From Argyresthia goedartella (lineage: Eukaryota; Arthropoda; Insecta; Lepidoptera; Argyresthiidae): a stretch of DNA of 64,000 nucleotides. A model generated the notes under the pieces. It was not told where the DNA came from and did not search any database. It saw nothing but the letters and a program-made list of their open reading frames with translations. Both the position numbers and the translations under genes were made by a program. Positions 44,330-54,292 of this stretch are shown piece after piece (the first letter of the stretch is position 1; the number at the start of each line of letters is the position of its first letter). Location: NCBI GenBank assembly GCA_949825045.1, contig OX463809.1, positions 8,211,501 through 8,275,500 on the forward strand, given 5' to 3'.

Positions 44330-44790
44330 GTTTTTTTCACTCCTCTTCTAGGAGGTCACAGTTAGTCCTGAGCACGGGCCGTAGCCAAGTGCTAAGGATC
44401 TATGAGTTTCCTAAAAAATTGCGAACTATCACGGCTTTTTGCAGCAGGATGAAGGCGGATGGTTTCATGTTTAGCAACTTAAGGTTATTGTTTAGTGTCT
44501 TCAGTTATGGTTCCAGTTATTGAGATCATGATCGGTATTGTTAGTACTGTGTTGACTTTCCATTAAGTCTTCAGTTCTATGGATACGTCTGTATATTTGC
44601 ATAGTTAAGTTGCGTGTGTGAATGATGTGATGAAATATACTGTGTTAGTGTTTTTATCATGGATGGTTATGTCTGGCCTATTGTAATGGATTATTTTGTC
44701 AGTTATTATCGTTCTATCCCAATAAATTATCACGCGGTTGTTTTCTAAGACAGTTTCTGGTTTGTATTTATTATTATTATTATTGCCAAG
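44330..44790 (-). pseudogene. LINE polyprotein C-terminus spanning the unit-2 right edge
   Basis: The minus strand encodes YKPETVLENNRVIIYWDRT, IITDKIIHYNRPDITIHDK and NTNTVYFI. Further on are IPIMISITG, and after a frameshift TLNNNLKLLNMKPSAFILL and QKAVIVRNFLGNS ending in a stop. The 'WDR.I.TD..I..NRPD' block followed by a 'LLQKAVI…VR.FL' tail occurs at the C-terminus of several arthropod non-LTR retrotransposon proteins. It crosses 44434 without a break. Confidence 0.7.
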
Positions 44791-45000
44791 GCAAAAAATA
44801 TGTAAGCCGGGTCGCCCACACCAATAATATACTATTTAACGAAAATGAGCAGTATTTTCAACGAATTAACGTTTTGGGGGTGGTGCCACGGCCTCTAGAA
44901 GTAATCACGGATTTTTTTAAAGATTTTGAACAGGGTCGTGTGTTGGGTCTCAAATAAAAGGGCTTGATTAGCACATTTCAAATATTTATATGTCAACGTA

Positions 45001-45303
45001 AGATAGTCAAAACCGTCAGTTGATCAACTACCGTTTTTTTTCTCGTAAGTTGGTAAACTATCGACAAATAGTAAACTGTAGCGTACTGCGTATGGCTCGG
45101 TATTTGATCAATTAACGGTTAAAACCGTTAAATAGTAAACTGATTTAAACTTGAATTGCAAACGAAATACCAGGGCAAACACTGCGGTAGCTTCGGTAAG
45201 TAAGAACAAAGGCGTCGTCGGTGTGCTGTAGGTCTGGTTTACTATCTGTCGATAGCTGATCAACTACCGCGTTAGTTGATCAACTGACGGTTTTGACAAT
45301 CTT
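45001..45303. mobile_element. MITE E, independent copy
   Basis: Ends agatagtcaaaaccgtcagttgatcaact and agttgatcaactgacggttttgacaatct are near-perfect inversions. The centre carries the short core in the opposite orientation to 35018 (aaataccagggcaaacactgcggtagctt). It is diverged from the duplicated copies, so it is a separate insertion. Confidence 0.85.
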
Positions 45304-45830
45304 CCGGCGACATATATATATCTAGCTCTTCCTCGTTGGTTTTATGCACTAATTAATTATTTATAACAGAATTTGACCATTAAGGTATCTTTAGAAGCGT
45401 CTTGATAGTCTACTACTTCAATTTAACGCTCTCTAAAGGGCAAAATGTCATTAATAAAAAGAGACCGTGTTGGGAATCTATTGTACTTTATTTTTAATTT
45501 TGCTTTTTTGTTAGAAGTGTCAAACGGTTTCATTGTCTTTAAAGCGCGATATTTTAGTAGCCGGATTTTAGTTTTTGAACTTATTGTCTTTTGGTTGTAG
45601 ACTTCACTGCAACTTTTCCAGCTATGTTTTATCAAAATCGGTTCAGTCAGTAGCTCCAAAGTGGAAACAAGTGAACCAAATTTTAGACTTATTTTTTTTG
45701 TGTTAAATTTATAATTCATGTTAATATTTGTTTTTAATAATTTTTGATTGCTTTCATTTCCAAATATTATAATATATAAATCTAACGGAAAAGGAAATGT
45801 ACTACTACTAATTTTATTGCCAAAGCGGTT
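45304..45830. other. Unassigned AT-rich sequence
   Basis: A minus-strand 98-residue frame (45423-45719) has no recognised domain, and its centre (aatcggttcagtcagtagctcc) looks repeat-derived. Confidence 0.3.
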
Positions 45831-45839
45831 AATCTTAAT

Positions 45840-46025
45840 CTTCTTCTTTTAAGGGATCGTCTCTTGTCGGAGGTCGGCTATCATTATTGCCATTTGTGGC
45901 CGTGATGTTGCGGCTTGGCAAATATCGGTGGTGGTTGAATTTAACCACCCTGCGAGGTTTTGAAGCCAGTGGGTTCTTCTACAGCCAGGTCTTCGGCGGC
46001 CTGGTATTTTTCCCTGCAGAATAAA
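45840..46025 (-). mobile_element. LINE 3' end scrap (RTE-like)
   Basis: The plus-strand words gtcggaggtcggctatcattattgccat, gcgaggttttgaagccagtgggttcttc and tccctgcagaataa match the reverse complement of a widespread arthropod RTE-like LINE 3' coding end. Only broken frames remain. Confidence 0.55.
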
Positions 46026-46586
46026 TCTTAAAATCTTCGTGGAAATAAAAAGACCACAAGAAAGTTAACTGATTTGACTACTAAGAGGGAAATGTTTGAA
46101 ACATCTAAACTTTCGATTTAATCCCCTGTTGTTAGGCTAAGGATGTGATTTAAAAGTGTAACTACGCTGACAAAGTCACGGGATAAAAGCTATTAGATAT
46201 ATTACCCCAAAAAGGATATAATTATGCATATTATTTAATGTCCGATAGCTAGATCCTGTTTGTGCTTAAAAAATCAAAAACACTCAACCGACAACAGTCC
46301 CTCGAACGAGCGAACAATCTGTGACATGAATAAGAAACAATACTCAGTAGATCAAATGAAGGGCCTTTTGCCCCGACTCCTAGAGGCCCTAACATGTCAT
46401 AACATGATGTAGTAAAGGCTATGTTATCTACATGAGTGGCTTCCTACTCGGCTTTGAATGGAAATGTCACTGTATTGTTAGGGTACGATCTTAATTCTCC
46501 GTAAACAAGAACGATCACAGCAATATTCATAGCTATAAATCAAAACCAACAAAGCTCACGCCTTTTCTGAAACGGGGAAGCATAAA
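46026..46586. other. Unassigned sequence
   Basis: Nothing recognised; 46578-46600 has an ataaacataaacataaac run that may be the tail of the following SINE. Confidence 0.3.
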
Positions 46587-47136
46587 CATAAACATAAACA
46601 TGTACATACATTGCTTCTGGCCCCACACTAGAATACGTTGTATCGTGGGAACCAGAAACAGCGACGTCACACACATACTTATATAAATCCAAGACCTGGG
46701 CTTTTTTTCGGCAACAAATATATATATCACCAAAATACTTTTTTCCTACCCAAAATGGATAAATGAACACCAAAAGTTGCAAAAAATATCAGGGCAAAAT
46801 ACTGTGGTAGTTTAGGTAAAGGGTAAAGGGGGTGAGCGAAGCGAAGCCCCCTTTATCTTTCGTATTAGGTTGAACATGTAAGAACAACAAAAAATACTTA
46901 AAACATAAACTTAAGTACACAAAAAGACATAAAAAGAAGTTTGGTGATCATTTATCCAAACACAATTTGGTGGACTTTTATCCATTCTGGCAGTCATTTC
47001 GAATTTATTGGTAGTAAAATAGGTGCTTTTTTGGTAATCGTTTAAACATAAGCCTTTTTTTTCTATCTCCAGCCGGGGATCGAACCCGGGACCTCTTGAA
47101 TGGTGGGCAGAGCCACAGCGCCACAGAGGTCGCGTG
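46587..47136 (-). mobile_element. SINE B copy split by MITE D
   Basis: The body half lies at 46587-46712 (…cttctggccccacactagaatac…gacctgggctttttttc). The head half lies at 47053-47136 (ctccagccggggatcgaacccgggacctc…ggcagagccacagcgccacagaggtcgc). The gap is filled by a MITE D copy. Confidence 0.8.
46715..47052 (-). mobile_element. MITE D copy inside SINE B
   Basis: Contains tcaccaaaatac, atcagggcaaaatactgtggtag, gagcgaagcgaagccccc and tttggtgatcatttatcc. The outermost ATTTAGACTG terminal repeats are not seen, so this copy is shorter than 32783-33188. Confidence 0.7.
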
Positions 47137-47906
47137 TAACGTCTAGTCCACCATGTCCTATCAATATCTGCACCGAGGAGCATAGATCTCTACTCAAAAT
47201 TAAGTAACACCGAGCCATAATCTACCACGCTGGCTCAGTACGGACCACTGCTGATAAAAAAATATTTTGGAATACGAACCGTTCCCCACTTATTCTGCGC
47301 CGCTGGGCACTCGTAATCAGAATCGTGTAACACGGTTCGTTGGCTATTCACTGCTATAATTTTGTTGTTTACTTTGTATTTTAGACATATTTTTGTACAA
47401 AAGTGTGCGTGTATCCGTTTTTTTTTCTCTACTTTGAGTACAGCTTACAAATCATTTTGATTACTCTGATTGAAGTTAGGTACTTATTTTGGTAAAACAT
47501 AATATATTATTATTGCATGTGGGTCCCCATATAGTTAATCGGGTCCTGTTAATAGGACTAAAAAAAAATTTAAGTAATTTTAAATCTATGAGAATCTGTC
47601 TGTGTCATTCTGAATATGAATATCTTTAGTCTATCCCAATACGCTTTTAAAAATCTTGTTACCAAGACATTAACAAGCACACAATAATAAATAAATATTT
47701 AAATTAGATAAAAATTAAAAATGTAATAGATATAAATTAAATCCCAATAATTGCATGCTATATGTTATGTTGTCAAGTTTTTATTTTAAGAATTTAATGC
47801 AAACCTATAATTGGAACCTTATCATAAGAAATCCTATCAAATATTTGTATCATAACTGTGTATTCTGGTGGTTTGCTTACAAAACAAATAAATAAAATAA
47901 AAAATA
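47137..47906. other. Unassigned AT-rich sequence
   Basis: 47200-47300 holds words (ccataatctaccacgctgg) like those of a lepidopteran LINE 3' end in reverse. The remainder is unassigned. Confidence 0.3.
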
Positions 47907-48021
47907 CTACGCGGTGTTACGACGCTACGCCACCTATAGCAATGCTACGCGGTGTTACGACGCTACGCCACCTATAGTAATGCTACGCGCTGCTACGACG
48001 ACGATACGCCGTGATTCTACG
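47907..48021. repeat. 38-bp minisatellite, ~3 copies
   Basis: Units start ctacgcg at 47907, 47945 and 47983. The consensus is ctacgcggtgttacgacg then ctacgccacctatagcaatg, and the third unit is diverged. It is CpG-rich against an AT-rich background. Confidence 0.85.
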
Positions 48022-48301
48022 ACGAAGTTTGTTTTGTTTTAAAAACTGTTTTCAGATTTGATACTTGCCTACATTTGTGAGAGCACTACTTTACTCCCTA
48101 TACTCGTATTCTACTTTGTATTCAGAAGTTGCTCATGTTCTGAAAAACCTACCTTATTTTTTTGGAAGGAATCATGAATAATTTTTGCTTTTATTATGTC
48201 GAATAGAACACGAGCATATTAAAACATTATAATACTACTCGGATAGTTAAATTCCGTAAATTACGGAGTTGACAGTTGACAGCGCAAAACGGACCTACAG
48301 C

Positions 48302-48435
48302 GGAAGTGACGTAATAGTTGTTGTCAGTAAGGGACACAGCTATGGGTCAATCTTCTTCTCCTTTTTGGCATAGAAAAGGAGAGGGATGCTGACGCACAGC
48401 TTTCCCTTAATAACAACAACTGTTACGTCACTTCC
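48302..48435. mobile_element. Hairpin MITE, 134 bp
   Basis: ggaagtgacgtaatagttgttg at 48302 pairs with caacaactgttacgtcacttcc ending at 48435. The stem continues through gtaaggga…agct to a ~20-nt loop near 48361-48380. It is related to 57780-57901 by the shared central block (acagctatgggtcaatcttcttctcc versus acagagctatgcgtcggtctcc). Confidence 0.8.
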
Positions 48436-48526
48436 TTTGATGGGGTGTTTAAACCAAGTGCTGTTTGACGTTTATAAATCCTTATTTTTTGTTAAAAATA
48501 AAATAAATAATATATATATAAATAAT

Positions 48527-48805
48527 GAGCTCCGTGGTCTAATGGGTTTCACGCTTGCTACTCACACAGGAGATGCAGGTTCAATTCCCGACCATGTACT
48601 AATGAGATAATTAATTTATCTTACGTACATTATACGGACGTTCTAGCGGCGATGGAAAACATCGTGAGGAAACCTTCATTACTCCATAGCTACGGCGATG
48701 GGCTAGCCTGTCACGTAAAATGGACTATTGAATAACTGGCTCAAAGTGGGCACAGTTGTGCCTCTGCCACCCCGTATGGGAAAAGGCATGACGCTATGTT
48801 AATAT
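48527..48805 (+). mobile_element. SINE C copy (full length)
   Basis: A-box-like tggtctaatggg, B box ggttcaattcc, and the body gatggaaaacatcgtgaggaaacc … gggctagcctgtcacg … gttgtgcctctgccaccccg. Orientation plus. Confidence 0.85.
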
Positions 48806-48879
48806 TAATAAATAATATAGTATTTTAAAAAATAAAAACAGCCTTTTGAAATCAATAGGCCTTGTTAAGTCAGACGAGC

Positions 48880-49232
48880 CCAAACTCAATGGATTTACAA
48901 GTAATAATACCAGTTTTCCGTCTATCACCTTCCAGCTCCATCAGGTGATGATAATGAGGACATCGCCAGAAGACATGAATAGGACTTGTCACAACAAATC
49001 AAATGATCCCAGACTCGATTGGTTTACAAGGAAAACATCCCAGGATTCCCTCTTCCACCAACGAGCTCCATCATCAGACCAGCTCGATGGTATCATATTA
49101 TTATATTGTCATCTAAACTACATTTCATACCAAGTTTTGTAATGATAGAAGAACGACAAGTCAGTCAAATTTCACTTTCAAGATTTTTTTGGAAGTCCCT
49201 CCCCCACCTTCGAGTTCCATCATCATCATCGC
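48880..49232. repeat. Dispersed repeat with repeated ctccatcatc words
   Basis: Three related segments (cagctccatcaggtgatga, gagctccatcatcagaccagctcgatgg, gagttccatcatcatcatc) lie 100-130 bp apart, each after an acccaaactc/gactcgattgg-type lead. It is related to 16060-16270. Frames through it at 48846-49279 are not accepted. Confidence 0.4.
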
Positions 49233-49413
49233 AAACGAAATACCAGGGCAAACACTGCGGTAGCTTAGGTGAAGAATAGAGGGGGCGAGCGCAGCAAAGC
49301 CCCCGAAAAGTCTTCTTGTTAGGTTAACATGTAAGAACAAAAGAAACGTAAATTCTAAACCCTATCGGTCTGGTTTACTATCTGTCAATCGTTGATCAAC
49401 TAACGGTTTTGAC
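49233..49413 (-). mobile_element. MITE E, partial copy
   Basis: Starts gcaaacgaaataccagggcaaacactgcgg and ends gatcaactaacggttttgaca. The left terminal repeat is missing. Its centre has the long core with a gagggggcgagcgcagcaaagcccccg hairpin. Confidence 0.7.
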
Positions 49414-49708
49414 ATAAACCTATACATAGTTAGTTATAGGTGAAGCTAATAGAAGGGCGCTAAAAACGAGTAAAATATTTTATGTTTTTAGGTTTCGAAA
49501 TATTAAATGGGATAAATATCTTAACCGAAGCTTCTCTATTGCTTGCTTTATCCAGTCAATTTAATGAAAAGTTTGTAATCAGCTATTTTTAGTAAAGATT
49601 AGGCAACTTTTGATGAATAATACTGTTTTGTTTACATTTTCGGCCGAGCAGCCAGCTATTATGTTTGCTCCTTCGTGTAGTACGATGTACATGGGTAGTA
49701 TGCCTCAC
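49414..49708. other. Unassigned sequence
   Basis: AT-rich; if the exon at 49709-49860 is real this would be the start of its first intron. Confidence 0.3.
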
Positions 49709-49860
49709 CTGAGGTCCTCCTACTGCTGCCCCCGCGGCGCGGCCAGCCGCCGTCGTCAACTGCGCGGCATGTTGCCGCCCGCGCGCTGCTCACGAGCACA
49801 ACCGCATGGCGCCACGCACGCACGCGCACACTGCACTTTGCACTTTGCACTTTGCACCTG
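49709..49860 (-). promoter_or_regulatory. Candidate CpG-rich 5' exon with splice donor
   Basis: 49690-49830 is GC- and CpG-rich in an AT-rich setting. On the minus strand it ends ggacctcag|gtgagg, a good insect splice donor at 49708/49709. Upstream ATGs (for example in aacatgccgcgcagttga) open only very short frames, so it would be a 5' UTR exon. A (CACTTTG)n-like run of four units sits at 49836-49858. No downstream exon was found, so this is tentative. Confidence 0.25.
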
Positions 49861-50009
49861 TGGGAAAAATAACATACAATCAGCCTACAGCTTCTAATTA
49901 ACCAGGATATCTTATCTGCTCCGGTTCTGAGTCTCCCGTGGGGAAAAAACTGAGGATAAACATATGGACACCCCTTTTCTCAAACGGGGTGGTGGAGGGA
50001 CAGACGTGC

Positions 50010-50160
50010 CCAGGTTTAAAAAGCTATTTAATACTCCATTTTGCATGACAGGTGGCAGCCAGAAAGATATGAAGGTTTTCTCACGATGTTTTCCATCACT
50101 GTTAGGACGTCCATATAATGCGCTAAGTGCATAGCAATTACTTACATATTTACTTCTAGG
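50010..50160 (-). mobile_element. SINE C fragment
   Basis: atactccattttgcatgacagg, ctcacgatgttttccatcactgttaggacgtcc is the middle of SINE C in reverse orientation. Confidence 0.65.
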
Positions 50161-50199
50161 AAACTCATCATGTTTCAGCGAAATGGGACGCTGCGAAGA

Positions 50200-50575
50200 C
50201 GGATTACATATTAATTGAGTTTTTACCCATGATGGACGCCTGGACGGAACGGGACGGAGCAGTTATAGGCGTTTGGGGTCAGAGATCGTTTGTGTGTATG
50301 TATGTCCGTTCCCATGTTCCTGAAAAACTGCTGGACTGATTTCGATGCGGTTTTTTGCATTAAACGGTTATAATTTTAGAGTAGGTTCCTAAATCTGAAT
50401 TGCGGCTATATACCACCAGGGGGCAGTGCAGCAACCCCAGGATGATGATGATGACGCTTGAGGGCTTCTCAGAAACTATTTAGTTATTTTCGATGCGGTT
50501 TTTTGCATTATTTAGATGTCATTCAACAAGTGAACCAAATTTTCGTCGTTAGGTTTCATTAATGTGCCGGGCCTG
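50200..50575. repeat. Probable dispersed repeat
   Basis: tgatttcgatgcggttttttgcatta occurs twice (near 50336 and 50487) with aaactgctggactgatt before the first. Such wording is common in lepidopteran interspersed repeats. No coding content. Confidence 0.4.
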
Positions 50576-50623
50576 TTTAAAATATTTAAGTTATAGTAAT
50601 TTGCCTAAACACTAATCATGAAC

Positions 50624-50806
50624 ATTTATATACAGGCACATACGTTGCTTCTGGCCCCACACTAGGATACCCTGTGTCATGGATATAAGAATCAGCAATG
50701 TCACACACATATAAACATCCAAAAACCGGTGATTTTTATTCTTTCTCCCCAGCCGGAATTCGAACTCGGGACCTCTCGCTGGTGAGGCAGAGCCTCGAAC
50801 CGCAAT
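50624..50806 (-). mobile_element. SINE B copy
   Basis: Body with cttctggccccacactaggataccctgtgtc, then ctccccagccggaattcgaactcgggacctctcgc and ggcagagcctcgaaccgcaa. The head is slightly diverged. Confidence 0.8.
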
Positions 50807-51317
50807 TAAGTCATCATAATAGCTAGAGCTATCGCCGCACTTGGCTAACCTCTATGCCCCATGGACTTTTTAGGGGTTTTAACCTTATGCCATGATAATA
50901 AAATTCAAAACCTAAAAAGGGACTTTGGGTACCCAGGGACGAATCAACAATCCACCGGTCCAACCTCTCGTTCTATACTAACGCCTGACGTACGGTAGTT
51001 CTATCAATATATGTCATGTCATTCATTGTCAGAGACATATCATAAATGATATCACAAAGGCATGTTTTTCCATGGCGGACAAATAGCACGAGAATGAAAA
51101 TCAATTGACGTCACGGGTGGCGACTCCGCTAAGTGATGAAAGACCATTATCTACACTATAACACCGATATTCACTGACCGCTGCTGAACTAAAATGTTTA
51201 TCCCGATCCCGGCGCTATCATTTTCCGAACAGAAGACAAATTGACAGCTTGATGTCAGTGTCATAACTGTCAGTCAAACTTTGAGTTGTTGGTTGTGCAT
51301 CCGGCCGCTAAACTCCT
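50807..51317. other. Unassigned sequence with a small repeat
   Basis: ttaaccttatgccatgataataaaattcaaaacct at 50879-50913 recurs at about 51815-51851 and, inverted, at about 58147-58190, so it marks a dispersed repeat of unknown extent. Nothing else is recognised. Confidence 0.35.
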
Positions 51318-51415
51318 AATGATACACGGGGCAGCTGGGGCGGGGACACCCGTACTGCGTCGAGAGCTTCCTCTCCCCTTCGCGTGGGTATGCGACGCGT
51401 GTATAGTGTATCATT
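51318..51415. mobile_element. Possible small TIR element
   Basis: aatgatacac at 51318 and gtgtatcatt ending 51415 are exact inversions flanking a GC-rich centre. At 98 bp with 10-bp repeats this could be chance. Confidence 0.3.
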
Positions 51416-51967
51416 TTTGAAACCAGGAAACATAATTATGAAGATTGTAACACGTGTTGTTTCTGCGGTAGCTATCTATTGCGCTTGCTGCCTCGCTTAC
51501 ACACATGCGACCCGTCTGCAGTTGTAGTGGTCTACGAAATTGCACCTTAGCTTGTGATTTTGTTTCCGATCTTGGAGTTACTCTGGCTAAAGTTCCTTGA
51601 TAAAATAGCCATAGTAAAGTCAAGGAGATATTTAAAAAAAAAAGCAAATTTTCCTTGATTTGACAAGTTTTTACGTCTACACAACAAAATTGAAAATCGC
51701 GAATTTTAAAGTCTTAGGAGACAGGAGTGAGTTAGCCGCAAGAGCAGTGGTTTTTTTCGAATTTGACGTGATGCTTCCGTTTGGTTACATCCGGTAGTTG
51801 GGACGGGTCGCCATTTTGAACCTTGTGCCATGGTAATAAAATTCAAAACCTATGATGCAAAAGCCGCGTTATCTAACGCGCCGGTGGTATTCAAGAGGCT
51901 ATATATCTATTTGGTTTTACTATGAGTATTTTATAGATAGGTTTTATCAGAAAGGTGTTTCAAGCAT
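51416..51967. other. Unassigned sequence
   Basis: A minus-strand 78-residue frame at 51411-51647 is unsupported. A second copy of the small repeat from 50879 lies at 51815-51851. Confidence 0.3.
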
Positions 51968-52110
51968 TCATATTCATATTCATATTTCTTTATTGCACAC
52001 AAAACTTATAAAAAAACAACAATAGTTACATAAAAATAGTGTATAAAGGCGAGCTTATCTCTAATAAGAGATCTCTTCCAGCAAACCAGGATGAGATGGC
52101 AAAGGTTGAT
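51968..52110 (-). mobile_element. LINE 3' end with (ATGAAT)n tail
   Basis: cattcatattcatattcatatttctttattgcac is the complement of a LINE tail. gtgtataaaggcgagcttatctctaataagagat then ctcttccagcaaacca parallels the 3' UTR of the LINE at 32220-32290. Confidence 0.65.
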
Positions 52111-53154
52111 TGCTGAGCAAGGGAAGACCTATCTATGCGTACAACAATATAAGGAAATAAACAAGTACTTACAATAAATAATATATTTACTATGATAGTA
52201 TACTAAATACTTATAATAAACTATATATACTAATAAATACTTGCATGCATAATACCTATAACTCTAAAGGGAGAGGTAATGCTTCTTCGCACGACTTTTT
52301 ATATATATGCATATTTTAAGCATATTTTATGGGAACAAATTTCCCTTCGATACCGATTCGATCAGAGCAATTCGATTCACTTCTTCATACCACTCTTGGT
52401 TGGCCGCTCCGTCCAAATCGTAATACTTATTTATTTTCCGTAAGAGCCTGTTAAAATATGGTAAAAGTAATTTTCTTTATTGCAGCGGAAACGAGGAAGC
52501 GGGCTTAATAAGAGGAAAGTTTTCAGTCGGGACTCCTTATGGAATAACAACTTCGATGTAATTAAAATTGTCCATACCAACACAAAAGGATTTAGCCTTG
52601 ATATCAAGTATAGGTTTATTGTAGATACATTAAATCTATGGTCTGTTTTTTAATTCGACGGTCTTGTTTGAGAACTCAAAATTTTGCTAGAACTTGCAAA
52701 GTGCTGTACATATCGATACCAATAAATAAGCAAAGAGTTTCGTTCATCTGAGCAATTAAGTTAGACTCAGATTTTTAACCAAACCCCAAACTCTTTGCAC
52801 GATTAGATGAATGTTCAAGTAATTTAATTAAATAATTGAATTATTATGTATTCAAAAAATCACACATTGCGACACCCATCGCAATAAGCAAGTCAGCTCC
52901 TTTTATCGACAAAAATATCGATATTTACCCCATCATAATCTTTTTTTAACTTGATTTGTCAAACAAATCCGTCGAATTAACTATCAGCCCTTACGTATTT
53001 AATTTTAACCGTTTACACTATTTCAATAAAATATCTACAAAATATTATCAACTGTTTCATAGAACTGATTCTAATGTGATTTGCAAATTTATTCATTACC
53101 TTTAGATACCTATCGATTCTTGATACACAATACATTAACATCACTATATTTATA
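52111..53154. other. Unassigned AT-rich sequence
   Basis: No gene or repeat is recognised. Confidence 0.35.
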
Positions 53155-53380
53155 CAAGGGTCCCGGGTTCGAGTCCCGGTGGGAGCAAATTTTGTTTAAT
53201 GAGAACGGATGTTTGTACCCTAGTCATGGTTGTTTATCTATCTAAGTATAATATTTATCTATATAAGTATAAGTATCGTTGTCTAGTACCCAAGATACAG
53301 GGAATCCTAGTTTGGGGCTAGATCAATGTGTGTAAATAGTGTCCAAGGTATTATTATTTTTATTTATTATTATTTATACA
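53155..53380 (+). mobile_element. SINE A copy, head truncated
   Basis: Starts just before the B box (caagggtcccgggttcgagtcc) and runs through the body to a (TTATTATTT)n tail. The A-box half is missing. Confidence 0.85.
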
Positions 53381-53449
53381 GATGGAAATATTGTTATAAA
53401 TTACGTAATCGATCCGCAGTATCGACCAGTAATCGATTTTCATCATTTT

Positions 53450-53563
53450 TAGGTGTACGTACCCGAAGGGTGCCAAACGGGAGCCTATTACTAAGACTCC
53501 GCCGTCCGTTTTAATAGATAATGGTACGGATTACGCGAGTCCGACTCGCACTTGGCCGTTTTT
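53450..53563 (+). mobile_element. GTCY element, internally deleted
   Basis: aggtgtacgtacccgaagggtgccaaacgggag and tattactaagactccgccgtccg are followed directly by ggtacggattacgcgagtccgactcgcacttggccg. The interior between the microsatellite and the 3' end is lost, leaving ~114 bp. Confidence 0.7.
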
Positions 53564-53864
53564 TTTTCCTTTTTCATCATCCTTACATATATTTGAAGGT
53601 ACCACCGTGACCGCTGTGAGCTGTTTATAACACTTTGGTCACTCACTCAGGCGAAGTACCCGTGATAGGTATTTTATCAGTTCAGTGAGCAAAGGACAAT
53701 GAGGTTACTATAAAACTTTACACACATATACTCCAGAACCTTCTGGTATTTAGCATGATATAAAAATCCATCAAAGTTCCGATGGATAGAGTTAGCACCA
53801 ATAGGCAACTTTATCTTTCCATAGACTGTCATAGAGAGTGTGCTTAAGAGACTCTTTAAATACT

Positions 53865-53985
53865 TAATACTTTATACTTTATTGCACAAAAACAGAAGAT
53901 ACAGATACATCATGATGGAAACTAGGTGTACAAAGGCGAGTTTATCTCTAAAAAGAGATTTCTTCCAGCAAACCTAGAAATTATC
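53865..53985 (-). mobile_element. LINE 3' end scrap
   Basis: tactttattgcacaaaaacagaag … gtgtacaaaggcgagtttatctctaaaaagagatttcttccagcaaacc is the same LINE 3' end family as 51968-52110, in the same orientation. Confidence 0.65.
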
Positions 53986-54292
53986 TTTAAATTATCTCTC
54001 TCTTTAAATTATCTTTTGGGCCTATTTATAAGTACCAAATGCATCGCACTTAACTTAGTATATTAATAAAGCGTGTGTGTGTGGCAGGAGTGCGTTTACA
54101 TCGTGAGAAAACCTGCGTATCAGAGAATGCTTACCCCATCCTTCAACGGCTTATTGGATCTAATGGTCTCATCATTCATGGTGCCAAAAGACAATGTTTA
54201 ATTACTGCCTAAACGTTTGAGGAAATCTATTTTTACACGTATTATATTTACGTTTTTGCTTAGTATTACGATTTCATCCTCTTGACTGAGTT
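53986..54292. other. Unassigned sequence
   Basis: 54090-54135 (gtttacatcgtgagaaaacctgcgtatcagagaatgc) resembles part of a lepidopteran SINE-like repeat. The rest is unrecognised. Confidence 0.3.

Larger units (their letters stand above)
37381..44434. repeat. Tandem duplication, unit 2 (~7.05 kb)
   Basis: Second copy of the unit at 30317-37380. It differs by carrying a LINE and 7-mer array (37559-38810) in place of the GTCY elements and LINE front of unit 1. It also has about 25 single-base differences and a 6-bp expansion of an ATT run near 44300. Right of 44434 the LINE sequence continues, marking the original flank. Confidence 0.9.
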
